Assembly: GCA_945873675.1 (NCBI GenBank)
Contig: CAMCEP010000114.1
Coordinates: forward strand, 1 to 8,211
Length of the DNA stretch: 8,211 nucleotides
DNA from: Asaia bogorensis
GTDB lineage: Bacteria > Pseudomonadota > Alphaproteobacteria > Acetobacterales > Acetobacteraceae
Direction: 5' to 3'
Shown: piece after piece, positions 1 through 7,127 of the stretch
Position numbering within the stretch: the first letter of the stretch is position 1
How the letters are laid out: every line of letters starts with the position of its first letter
Translations under genes and position numbers: made by a program
Notes under the pieces: model-generated
Seen by the model: the letters and a program-made list of their open reading frames with translations, nothing else
Told to the model about the DNA's origin: nothing
Database searches by the model: none

Positions 1-279
1 GATGACATCGCGGAGGAGGAAATGCTCCGCGAACTCGGCATCGAAAACCCTTATGAATTGACCGGGCTCTACCTTGGCGTACCGCTGACCGAAAAAAGCA
101 ACGCCATGGTGCCGGAAGAACCGGACCGCATTCTGCTGTTCCGCGAACCCATCCTGCTGGAATGGATCGAAACGGGTGAGGATCTGTTCCGCTTGGTGCG
201 TAACGTGTTGATCCATGAAATTGGCCATCATTTCGGCTTTTCGGATGAGGATATCGAAAGGCTGGAAGGCGGGGAGTAG
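1..279 (+). CDS. Metallopeptidase family protein, minimal zincin type (3' part only)
   Basis: The reading frame is open from the first base to a TAG stop, giving 92 residues. The true start lies upstream, so the ATG at 22 is probably internal. The HEIGH motif (visible residues 72-76) is a zinc-binding HExxH helix, followed by a Gly and an acidic DED stretch at 82-84 that may supply the third ligand. The upstream segment (LGI-x-NPYELTGLY-x-GVPL, then PDRI-x-L-F) matches the small bacterial zincin-like family formerly DUF1025 (Pfam Zincin_1), whose members are usually about 115-150 residues. Roughly the N-terminal quarter would therefore be missing. The substrate of this family is not established; a cytoplasmic protein is likely because no signal or membrane segment is visible. 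It is followed by a terminator-like hairpin and appears transcriptionally separate from the xanthine dehydrogenase genes. The family call is recognition from motifs; the activity is inferred. Confidence 0.85.
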   Translation, partial: DDIAEEEMLRELGIENPYELTGLYLGVPLTEKSNAMVPEEPDRILLFREPILLEWIETGEDLFRLVRNVLIHEIGHHFGFSDEDIERLEGGE

Positions 280-290
280 CCCAAGTCTCG

Positions 291-322
291 GCGGGGGTTC
301 CCGGGGCAGCGCCCCCAGTTTT
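291..322 (+). terminator. Probable intrinsic terminator between the metallopeptidase gene and xdhA
   Basis: A perfect GGGGC-AGC-GCCCC hairpin (303-315) is followed by CAG and a four-T run (319-322). A preceding GGGGG block (293-297) could instead pair with the same CCCCC (312-316), so two mutually exclusive stems are possible. It starts 11 bases after the metallopeptidase stop, where a terminator is expected. The T-run is short, so strength is uncertain. Confidence 0.5.
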
Positions 323-354
323 AACTCGCCCCCATCCATCCTAAATAAAGTTTC

Positions 355-1773
355 ATGTCCATCACCTTCACCCTGAATGGCGATTTGCGGCGCCTGCCTG
401 CGGAAACGCCCCCGGCTATGACCCTGCTCGATTGGCTGCGCGCGGCGGGGCTGACCGGCACCAAGGAAGGCTGTGCCGAGGGTGATTGCGGTGCCTGTAC
501 TGTAGTGATTGAAGCGCCGGATGGCGCCCGTGCCCCCGTCAATGCCTGCCTGATGACGCTGGGTCAGGCGCATGGCCTGGCGCTAAGGAGTGTGGAGGGG
601 CTTTCAGCCCCCGCTGGCGCGCCGCATCCCGTCCAGGCAGCGATGCTGGCCGCCGAGGCCACGCAATGCGGCTTTTGCACGCCGGGCATTGTCATGTCGC
701 TTTATGCCCACGCGCGGATGGGCGGTGATGCGCATGAGGCTTTGGCCGGGAATCTCTGTCGCTGCACCGGCTATCGCCCGATTTTGGATGCGATGGCGGC
801 CTTGCCGGCGGCGGAGGATGCTGCGCCGGCACAGCCGGCCAGTGATGTCACCGCCCTTGGCCCGCCCGAACACCGCTTTTTCCTGCCGCGCAGCCTGGAT
901 GAAACGCTGAGGCTCCGGCGCGAACAGCCGGGGGCGTGGATTTTGGCGGGCGGTACGGATCTCGGCTTGCGCTTTTCGGAACATCGGGAAAACCCTGGCG
1001 CCATTATTTGCCTGCGTGATGTTGCGGAATTGCGTGGCATTACCGCGGGGCCAGAGGGGTTTTCGGTGGGTGCGGCAGAACCCTATGCGGCGCTGCTCGA
1101 TCAAATCGCGGATGATCCAGATTTCGCGGCTTTTGCCGGGCTGCTGCGGCGCCTCGGGTCACGCCAAATCCGCGCGCTTGGCACGCTTGGCGGGAACCTT
1201 GGCACCGCAAGCCCGATTGGTGATGCGTTGCCGCCCTTATTGGCGCTTGGCGCGCGGGTGACGTTGGCTGGGCCGGATGGCGCGCGGGAAGTGGCGGTGG
1301 AGGATTTTCTGCTCGGCTACCGTCGCAATGCGCTCCGGCCAGATGAGGTGATTGCGCGGGTTTTCATCCCCAGGCCAAAACCGGGCGCGATTTTCGCTGC
1401 CGAGAAACTCTCCCGCCGGCATGATCAGGATATCAGCGCCATTGGCCTTTCGGTGCTGCTGGAACGCGATGGCGGGGTGATCACCCGCGCGCGCATCGCC
1501 CATGGCGGCTGCGGGCCGATGGCGGCGCGCACACCGGAAGCCGAGGCGGCGCTGCAAGGCGCGCTCTTTACAGAAGCGCAAGCGCGCGTGGCCGGTGATG
1601 CTTTGGCGCGCGCCATCACGCCCATGGATGATTTGCGCGGCACCGCAGAATATCGCCGCGTGGCCGCGCGCAATCTGTTGCTAAGGCTTTATTGGCGCGA
1701 AGCGCGGCCAGATGTGGCGGCCGAAATCATGGCGCTGCCAACGCCACACGCGCCGCGGTTTATCGCGCCATGA
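355..1773 (+). CDS. xdhA: Xanthine dehydrogenase small subunit, 2Fe-2S and FAD domains
   Basis: This is the electron-transfer subunit of the cytoplasmic molybdenum hydroxylase that oxidises hypoxanthine to xanthine to urate, passing electrons from Moco through two 2Fe-2S clusters to FAD and NAD+. The protein is 472 residues. The N-terminal plant-type ferredoxin fold carries C40, C45, C48 and C65. The helical second cluster domain carries C105, C108, C135 and C137 (QCGFCTPG and NLCRCTGYRP). The FAD domain starts near residue 172, with LAGGTDLGL at 198-206 and GTLGGNLGTASPIGD at 276-290. The segment KLSRRHDQDISAIG (351-364) is typical of xanthine dehydrogenase rather than of CO dehydrogenase or aldehyde oxidase small subunits. 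The ATG is fixed by the beta-grasp N-terminus; only a weak AAAG lies just upstream as ribosome site. The stop overlaps the xdhB start by four bases. All expected cysteines are present and nothing looks broken. Confidence 0.96.
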   Translation: MSITFTLNGDLRRLPAETPPAMTLLDWLRAAGLTGTKEGCAEGDCGACTVVIEAPDGARAPVNACLMTLGQAHGLALRSVEGLSAPAGAPHPVQAAMLAAEATQCGFCTPGIVMSLYAHARMGGDAHEALAGNLCRCTGYRPILDAMAALPAAEDAAPAQPASDVTALGPPEHRFFLPRSLDETLRLRREQPGAWILAGGTDLGLRFSEHRENPGAIICLRDVAELRGITAGPEGFSVGAAEPYAALLDQIADDPDFAAFAGLLRRLGSRQIRALGTLGGNLGTASPIGDALPPLLALGARVTLAGPDGAREVAVEDFLLGYRRNALRPDEVIARVFIPRPKPGAIFAAEKLSRRHDQDISAIGLSVLLERDGGVITRARIAHGGCGPMAARTPEAEAALQGALFTEAQARVAGDALARAITPMDDLRGTAEYRRVAARNLLLRLYWREARPDVAAEIMALPTPHAPRFIAP

Positions 1774-4067
1774 ATGCGCCACTCGCCCAAGGCGCAGCAC
1801 TCGCGCATGATTCGGCGCTTGGCCATGTGACGGGCCGCGCGCCCTTTGCGGATGATGTGCCGGAAGCGCCGGGGCTGCTGCATGGCGTGCTGTTGCTCGC
1901 CCCCGTCGCGCATGGGCGGCTTGAGGCTTTGGATGTTGCGGCAGCGCGCGCCATGCCGGGTGTTGTTGCAGTCATCACCGCGCGGGAAGTGCTTGGCGCG
2001 AATGACATCTCGCCCTCAGGCCGCGAAGTTGAACCGCTTTTCGCCGAGGGTGAGTTGCGCCATCACGGCCAGCCGATTGCGATGGTGGTGGGCGAAACGC
2101 GCGATGCGGCACTGGCCGCCCTCGCCGCACTGAAGCCAGAAATCGAGGCGCTGCCTGCCATTCTTTCCATTGAGGATGCGCTGACAACCGAAGCCTATCT
2201 ATTACCGCCACAGGAAATCACGGTGGGGGATGCGGCGAGTGCCATTGCCGCTTCACCTATGCAGGCATCAGGCGAATTTCGCGCGGGCGGGCAGGAGCAT
2301 TTCTATCTGGAAGGCCAGATCGCGATTGCCATACCGGGCGAGGATGGCGATATCGCCATCACTTCCTCCACCCAGCACCCGACCGAGGTGCAGCATATTG
2401 CAGCACGCGTGCTGGGTTGTGATTTCAACCGTATCACCGTGCGCTGCCGGCGCATGGGCGGCGGTTTTGGCGGCAAGGAAAGCAATGCGTCTTGGGTGGC
2501 AGCTGCGGCAGCGCTCGCCGCGCGCATCACCGGGCGGCCGGTGAAGCTGCGCCTTTCCCGCAAGGCGGATATGGCCGCCACTGGCAAGCGGCATCCATTT
2601 TTGTATCGCTGGCGCGCAGGCTTTGACGCGACAGGGCGCATCACAGGGCTCGAGGCAATGCTGGCCGCCGATGGTGGGCATAGTCTTGATCTGACCGGCG
2701 GCGTGGTGTTTCGCTCGCTGACCCATGCGCTGAACTGCTATGATGTGCCGGCGGTAAAGCTGCGCGCGCTGTCGCTGCGCACCAATACCGTCAGCCACAC
2801 GGCCTTTCGCGGCTTTGGCGGCCCGCAAGGTGTGCTGCTGATGGAAGATGTCCTGCGCGGTGTCGCTGCCGCAACGGGGCAGGATTTGGAAGCGGTGCGC
2901 GCGCGCAATTTTGCAGGCGGCGAGAATGGCAGCAAGGCGCCTTATGGTCAGGCGCTTGAAGGCGATCTGATCCGCCGCGTCTACGCCGAAGCCATGGAAG
3001 ATGCCGGCTGGGCCGCGCGGCGGGCGGACATCGCCGCCTTCAATGCGCAGCACCCGTTTCTGCGCCGCGGGCTTGGTAGTTTCGTTCTCGCCTTCGGCAT
3101 TTCCTTTGGCCTGATGCATCTGAACCAGGCCGGCGCTTTGGTGCATGTTTATGCGGATGGGTCCATCCGGCTCAATCACGGCGGGACGGAAATGGGCCAG
3201 GGGCTCAATATCAAAATCGCGCAGGTGGTGGCGGATGCTTTTGGCGTGCCGATGGCGCGCATTCGCATCACGCCCACCAGCACCGCCGAGGTACCCAATA
3301 CCGCGCCAACTGCCGCTTCCACGGGTTCGGATTTGAATGGCTGGGCCGCGCATTTGGCCGCAACCGCCATCCGCGAACGCATGGCCGCTGAAGCGGCGCG
3401 GCTTTGGGAAGTGTCGGTGGAAGTAATTGGCTTTGGCGAGGGCCGTGTCTTCGTCGCAAAACCTGGCGATAATCGCGCCATGGATTTCGGTGATTTGGCG
3501 CATCGCTGCTGGGTGCAGCGTATTTCGCTTTCTGCAACAGGGTTTTATCGCACGCCTGACATCCATTGGGATGCGAAATCCATGCGGGGTGAGCCGTTCT
3601 TCTATTTTTCCTACGGCGCGGCGGTGGTGGAAGTGGTGGTGGATACCCTGACTGGCGAACACCGCGTCTTGCGCGCTGATCTGGTGCAGGATTGCGGGCG
3701 TTCGCTGAACCCCGCGATTGATCGCGGGCAGATTGAAGGCGGCTTCGTGCAGGGGCTTGGCTGGCTGACAACGGAAAGCCTTTATTGGGACAAGGAAGGG
3801 CGGCAGCGCAGCCTCGGGCCTTCCACCTATAAAATCCCAGGCAGCCGCGACGCGCCGCCGGATTTTCGGCTGCGCTTGCTGGCCAATGCGCCAGCGCGGG
3901 CGGAAACAATTTTCCGATCCAAGGGTGTCGGTGAGCCGCCGCTGATGCTGGCGACCGCGGTGTGGAATGCGCTGTGCGATGCAACGGGGATCACCGCGCT
4001 TGATCTGCCGGCGACACCCGAACTGGTATTGTTGGGGTTGGACAGGGCGCGGATGAAGCAGGGATAG
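1770..4067 (+). CDS. xdhB: Xanthine dehydrogenase large subunit, molybdopterin-binding
   Basis: This is the catalytic subunit that binds the molybdenum cofactor and hydroxylates purines; it is expected to form a heterotetramer with XdhA. It has 765 residues, normal for bacterial XdhB. The first half (about 15-125) is the a/b hammerhead domain and the rest is the Moco-binding domain. Motifs that match the xanthine-oxidising family are GGQEHFYLE (173-181), GGGFGGKES (230-238), TAFRGFGGPQG (344-354), GGTEMGQGL (471-479), GPSTYKIP (683-690) and SKGVGEPPL (717-725). By family alignment from memory, E237, R347 and E722 correspond to bovine Glu802, Arg880 and Glu1261, the substrate-binding and catalytic residues. 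I chose ATG 1770 because it makes the ATGA overlap with xdhA and starts the conserved region; the frame is open further up, but that part overlaps xdhA and is not family-like. No Shine-Dalgarno is visible, so translational coupling is likely. The usual partner xdhC is not downstream. Confidence 0.96.
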   Translation: MNAPLAQGAALAHDSALGHVTGRAPFADDVPEAPGLLHGVLLLAPVAHGRLEALDVAAARAMPGVVAVITAREVLGANDISPSGREVEPLFAEGELRHHGQPIAMVVGETRDAALAALAALKPEIEALPAILSIEDALTTEAYLLPPQEITVGDAASAIAASPMQASGEFRAGGQEHFYLEGQIAIAIPGEDGDIAITSSTQHPTEVQHIAARVLGCDFNRITVRCRRMGGGFGGKESNASWVAAAAALAARITGRPVKLRLSRKADMAATGKRHPFLYRWRAGFDATGRITGLEAMLAADGGHSLDLTGGVVFRSLTHALNCYDVPAVKLRALSLRTNTVSHTAFRGFGGPQGVLLMEDVLRGVAAATGQDLEAVRARNFAGGENGSKAPYGQALEGDLIRRVYAEAMEDAGWAARRADIAAFNAQHPFLRRGLGSFVLAFGISFGLMHLNQAGALVHVYADGSIRLNHGGTEMGQGLNIKIAQVVADAFGVPMARIRITPTSTAEVPNTAPTAASTGSDLNGWAAHLAATAIRERMAAEAARLWEVSVEVIGFGEGRVFVAKPGDNRAMDFGDLAHRCWVQRISLSATGFYRTPDIHWDAKSMRGEPFFYFSYGAAVVEVVVDTLTGEHRVLRADLVQDCGRSLNPAIDRGQIEGGFVQGLGWLTTESLYWDKEGRQRSLGPSTYKIPGSRDAPPDFRLRLLANAPARAETIFRSKGVGEPPLMLATAVWNALCDATGITALDLPATPELVLLGLDRARMKQG

Positions 4068-4101
4068 GCCGCATGCCGCGTGAAATCGGCCGGGCTGCGG
4101 C
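4068..4101. other. Stem-loop in the gap between convergent xdhB and ccrM
   Basis: GCCGCA (4068-4073) pairs with TGCGGC (4096-4101), and a nested GCCG/CGGC can pair inside. It fills most of the 50-base gap between the two stop codons and could slow transcription from either side. There is no T-run on either strand, so it is not a classic intrinsic terminator, and in DNA this GC-rich such a pairing can occur by chance. Confidence 0.25.
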
Positions 4102-4117
4102 GTATTGCCTCAGCGCC

Positions 4118-5200
4118 TCAGCCCCCCGCGATCTCCGCGCGCAATTCATCGAGAACGCGTAGCCCGCCGACCTTGTTTTCCACATGCCAGAACAGCCAGC
4201 CATTGCAGGAAGGCACTTCCTGAACTGCGGCGCCAACCTGATGGATGGACCCGGCCGCCTTGCCACAACGCAGCGTGCCATCAGCACCCACTTCCGCGCG
4301 CCAGCGCCGACGCGCATCGGTCAACACACTGCCCGCCGGCACCAGGCCGCGTTCCACCAGATTGCCGAAGGGAATGCGCGGCTGTTCGCGCCGTGATGGC
4401 AGGGCAAGCGCGGCTGATTCCGGCATGGGCTCCACCGCTGCCAGCCGGGCGCGCGCGCCGCGGGCGTAGCGTTCTTCCCGTTCAATGCCGATGAAGCGCC
4501 GGCCCAAGCGTTTGGCGACCGCCGCCGTGGTGCCGGAACCAAGAAAGGGGTCCAGCACAACCTCCCCCGGCTGGGTGCAGGATAGGATCACGCGATGCAG
4601 CAGTGCTTCGGGCTTTTGTGTCGGGTGCAGCTTGTCGCCATTTTCATCGCGCAGCCGCTCACCACCCGTGCAAAGCGGGATGAACCAGTCGCTCCGCATC
4701 TGCACATCATCATTCAGCGTCTTCATGGCGGCGTAGTTGAAGCGGTATTTTGATTCCTGCCCATGCGCTGCCCAGATCAGGGTTTCATGCGCATTGGTGA
4801 AGCGCCGTCCGCGGAAATTCGGCATGGGATTGGCCTTGCGCCAGATCACATCATTCAGGATCCAAAAGCCAAGATCCTGCAAAGTCACACCCAGGCGGAA
4901 CACATTATGGTAGGCGCCCATCACCCAAATCGTGCCATCCTTGCGCAAAACGCGCCGGCATTCGGTCAGCCAAGCGCGGGTGAAGGCGTCATAGGTGGCC
5001 AAATCGGGGAAGCGGTCCCAGGCATCATCCACGCCATCCACAATGCTTTCATCGGGCCGGCGCAATTCACCCTTCAGCTGAAGATTATAGGGTGGGTCAG
5101 CAAAAATCGCATGCACACTCGCCGGCGGCAGGCGGCGCAGCATGGCAATCGAATCCCCGACCAGAACCTGGTCCAAGAGCAGCTCTAGCTGCGTTCCCAC
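4118..5200 (-). CDS. ccrM: CcrM-type adenine-N6 DNA methyltransferase, GANTC-specific
   Basis: This is an orphan, cell-cycle type methyltransferase of alphaproteobacteria that methylates adenine in GANTC. With the start chosen here it has 360 residues, close to the 358 of Caulobacter CcrM. Order is that of a beta-class amino-methyltransferase: catalytic DPPYNLQL (35-42) comes first, then the target region, HPTQKPEALL (192-201) and the SAM-binding DPFLGSGTT (217-225). A C-terminal RAMA-like domain (about 272-355) carries GSIHQVGA and SCNGWLFWH (331-339), typical of CcrM and absent from plain HinfI-type enzymes. No restriction gene is nearby. I preferred GTG at 5200 because AAGGGA lies 7 bases upstream and the N-terminus then matches the family. 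A TTG at 5254, overlapping the rnhB stop, would add 18 residues but has no ribosome site. GANTC sites at 5151, 5214 and 5227 suggest methylation-sensitive control. Family is very sure; recognition sequence follows from homology. Confidence 0.95.
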   Translation of the reverse strand: MGTQLELLLDQVLVGDSIAMLRRLPPASVHAIFADPPYNLQLKGELRRPDESIVDGVDDAWDRFPDLATYDAFTRAWLTECRRVLRKDGTIWVMGAYHNVFRLGVTLQDLGFWILNDVIWRKANPMPNFRGRRFTNAHETLIWAAHGQESKYRFNYAAMKTLNDDVQMRSDWFIPLCTGGERLRDENGDKLHPTQKPEALLHRVILSCTQPGEVVLDPFLGSGTTAAVAKRLGRRFIGIEREERYARGARARLAAVEPMPESAALALPSRREQPRIPFGNLVERGLVPAGSVLTDARRRWRAEVGADGTLRCGKAAGSIHQVGAAVQEVPSCNGWLFWHVENKVGGLRVLDELRAEIAGG

Positions 5201-5213
5201 CGTGAAATCCCTT

Positions 5214-5254
5214 GAATCCTGCGCAAGAATCGCGCGCCCGAGCAGCCCGGTCAA
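5214..5254 (-). promoter_or_regulatory. Candidate ccrM promoter and leader with two GANTC sites
   Basis: On the minus strand TTGACC (5254-5249) is followed after 17 bases by GATTCT (5231-5226), a poor -10 match whose first five bases are a GANTC site (5227-5231). A second GANTC (5214-5218) lies where transcription would begin, and the GTG start with its AAGGGA follows directly. In Caulobacter the ccrM leader also holds GANTC sites and full methylation lowers its expression. Here the -35 and -10 assignment is inference from spacing; the GANTC sites are read directly. No clear CtrA box (TTAA-N7-TTAA) was seen. Confidence 0.35.
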
Positions 5255-5883
5255 GTCAGTTTCAAAACGGCCTGGTCCACCGGGCCAAAACCGCGCCGGT
5301 GATGAGGTGATGGGCCAAGCCTTGCCAGCGCTTCCCGATGTGCGGCGGTTGGGTAGCCGGCATGGCGCGCAAAGCCATAAGCGGGCCAGCGCGGATCAAG
5401 CCGGCGCATGGCCCGATCACGCAGCACCTTGGCAATGATCGAAGCGCCAGCAATAGAAAAGCTGAGCCCATCGCCGCCCACCACGCAGCGCACCGGGCAG
5501 GTGAGCGGCGGCGGCTGATTGCCATCCACCAGCGCATGATCCGGGCGCTTCGGCAACTTTGCCACCGCGCGGCGCATGGCAAGATGCGTCGCGCGCAGGA
5601 TATTGATCCGCCCGATCTCAGTCGCCGAGGCTGCGCCGACGCCGATTTCAACCAGCCCCTGGGCTTCGGCCTCACGCAGCGCCGCAAAGGCGGCATCGCG
5701 CGCTGCTTCCGTCAGTTTCTTGGAATCCTGAAGCAGCGCGGTCAGCCCTTCCGGCGGTGGCGTCAGAAACACCAGCGCCGCAGCCAGCACTGGCCCGGCC
5801 AAAGGGCCGCGCCCGGCCTCATCCACCCCGGCCACGCGCCCGCCAAGCGCGGTCTCCAGGCTAAAATCAGGCCGCGCGATCAT
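5251..5883 (-). CDS. rnhB: Ribonuclease HII
   Basis: This endonuclease cuts RNA in RNA-DNA hybrids and nicks 5' of single ribonucleotides in DNA, starting ribonucleotide excision repair; it acts in the cytoplasm. It has 210 residues, a normal RNase HII length. The metal-binding acidic residues are visible: D21 and E22 in GVDEAGRGPLAGPV (19-32), D120 in ALVDGNQ, and a fourth acid at D156 after ASIIAKVLRD. DSKKLT (53-58) and the C-terminal YGFARHAGYPTAAH (169-182) with HHRRGFGPV (194-202) are also family signatures. The ATG at 5883 sits in an ATGA overlap with the stop of the MFS gene and has no ribosome site of its own, so its translation is probably coupled to that gene. It abuts ccrM downstream, an arrangement I recall as common in alphaproteobacteria. 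No residue looks missing. Confidence 0.96.
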   Translation of the reverse strand: MIARPDFSLETALGGRVAGVDEAGRGPLAGPVLAAALVFLTPPPEGLTALLQDSKKLTEAARDAAFAALREAEAQGLVEIGVGAASATEIGRINILRATHLAMRRAVAKLPKRPDHALVDGNQPPPLTCPVRCVVGGDGLSFSIAGASIIAKVLRDRAMRRLDPRWPAYGFARHAGYPTAAHREALARLGPSPHHRRGFGPVDQAVLKLT

Positions 5884-7109
5884 GGCGGCGCAGGCTTCGG
5901 GCGTGGCATGACAAGCCAGCCCAGCAAGCCCAGCAGCAGGCTACCCGCCAGCACGGCGAAACCGGCGCGATAGGCAAACTCAGGCCGCGCCGCTTCGGCC
6001 ATGGGAAAAAGCCCGACAACCAGGCCAACCAGCAAGGGCAGCAGGGCAGATCCCAAAAGCTGCGCCATATTCACCGTACTCGCACCGCGCCCCACCAAAT
6101 GGTCGGGAAACAGCCCGCGCGCTTCGGTCACCAGCAAGACCGGATAACTGGAAAAAAAGATCAGCCCAACCAGCAACCCCAGCGCCACAGGTAGCGGCGG
6201 TGTGGGCCATAGCGCGAGCCCCATCAGCATAAGGGCCGACAGCGCCGCCCCTGCTGTAATCAGGGCAGCGCGGGGGAAAAAATGCTTTTCCAATGGCCCC
6301 ACCAGCAAAAGCCCAATCGGCATGGCAAGGCCCATCACGGCCAAAGCGCGCCCACGCGCATTGGCATCCAGCCCATGCACATCAGCCAAATAAGGCCCCG
6401 CCCAAAGCCCAATCACCGTGGCCGCCGCAGCATAGGCCACCAGATGCAAGGCCAGCACGCGCCCAAGACCGGGCAAGCGCCAGATGGAAAACTGGCCGCG
6501 CAACGCCTCGATCAATGTTTCCGAAGGGCGCTTTGGTGCGGAGCAATGTGGCGGGTCATCCCGCACCAGGCGCCACCAAGCCAAGGCGACCAGCGCGGTC
6601 AGCAGCGCGGCAACCAGAAAGGCGTGGCGCCAACCAAGCCAGCCGGCCAACCAGGCAAGCGGGGCGCCTGCCAGCAAAATCCCTGCCTGAGACAGTGCAA
6701 AAACCCGCGACAGCGCCAGTGTCATTTCTCCGCGCCCATACCAGCGCGCGCAAAGGACCACCGCCGACACGAAGGAAGCCGCCGAGCCAATACCGATCAA
6801 CGCCCGCGCCAAAAGCAGCGTGGTGCCATCGGTGGCCAGGCTTTGCAGCACTATGCCCATCATGGCCATCACACTCAGCCCCGCCACTACGCGGCGTGGG
6901 CCAAGCCGATCCAGCGCGATACCCACCGGAAGCTGCATCACCAGAAGTGCGGCGAAGAACATGCCATTGGCCGCACCCAGCATGACCGGCGTCAGCGCCA
7001 GATCGGCGCTGAGTTCTGGCGCAATCACCCCAAGCGCGCTGCGATGGAATTGGCTGAGCCCGGTGAGGAGTGCCAGCGCCAGCAGCAGCGCCGCGTTGGG
7101 TGAAAGCAT
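5880..7109 (-). CDS. MFS transporter, substrate unknown
   Basis: This 409-residue integral membrane protein belongs to the major facilitator superfamily and is probably a proton-driven porter of the inner membrane. About twelve hydrophobic segments can be drawn, in two groups of six split by a charged loop near residues 183-212. The loop after helix 2 carries GIALDRLGPRRV (63-74), a clear motif A (G-x3-D-R-x-G-R-R type). An RALIGIGSAASF stretch (102-113) fits helix 4, and GWRHAFLVAALL (159-170) fits the entry to helix 6. I chose ATG 7109; a TTG at 7118 would add only three residues, and neither has a convincing ribosome site. It begins 18 bases after the binding-protein gene upstream and its stop overlaps the rnhB start by four bases. 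The substrate cannot be read from the sequence; the adjacent carboxylate-type binding protein hints at an organic acid, but MFS porters do not normally use such proteins. Confidence 0.9.
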   Translation of the reverse strand: MLSPNAALLLALALLTGLSQFHRSALGVIAPELSADLALTPVMLGAANGMFFAALLVMQLPVGIALDRLGPRRVVAGLSVMAMMGIVLQSLATDGTTLLLARALIGIGSAASFVSAVVLCARWYGRGEMTLALSRVFALSQAGILLAGAPLAWLAGWLGWRHAFLVAALLTALVALAWWRLVRDDPPHCSAPKRPSETLIEALRGQFSIWRLPGLGRVLALHLVAYAAAATVIGLWAGPYLADVHGLDANARGRALAVMGLAMPIGLLLVGPLEKHFFPRAALITAGAALSALMLMGLALWPTPPLPVALGLLVGLIFFSSYPVLLVTEARGLFPDHLVGRGASTVNMAQLLGSALLPLLVGLVVGLFPMAEAARPEFAYRAGFAVLAGSLLLGLLGWLVMPRPKPAPP

Positions 7110-7127
7110 TACGGTCAAAAAGCGCGC

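Noticed and set aside
319..347. Possible promoter for xdhA (TTTTAA, 17 bases, TAAATA)
   Set aside because: Each hexamer matches the consensus at only about three of six positions, and the -10 would sit only about 7 bases before the ATG, leaving almost no leader. The T-run is better explained as part of the terminator.
1692..1769. An upstream start that would lengthen xdhB by 26 residues
   Set aside because: The extra part lies inside the xdhA coding end, is Arg-rich and unlike the family, and the ATG at 1770 gives a standard overlap and the right N-terminus.
2268..3662. A 464-codon open frame on the minus strand inside xdhB
   Set aside because: It lies wholly antisense to a well-supported gene, is rich in Arg, His, Ala and Gln, and shows no domain or motif. 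Long antisense frames are expected from GC-biased codon use in xdhB.
6282..7103. A 273-codon open frame on the plus strand opposite the MFS gene
   Set aside because: Its translation is a Gln/Arg/His/Pro-rich mix, the typical shadow of hydrophobic Leu/Ala-rich membrane codons read on the other strand.
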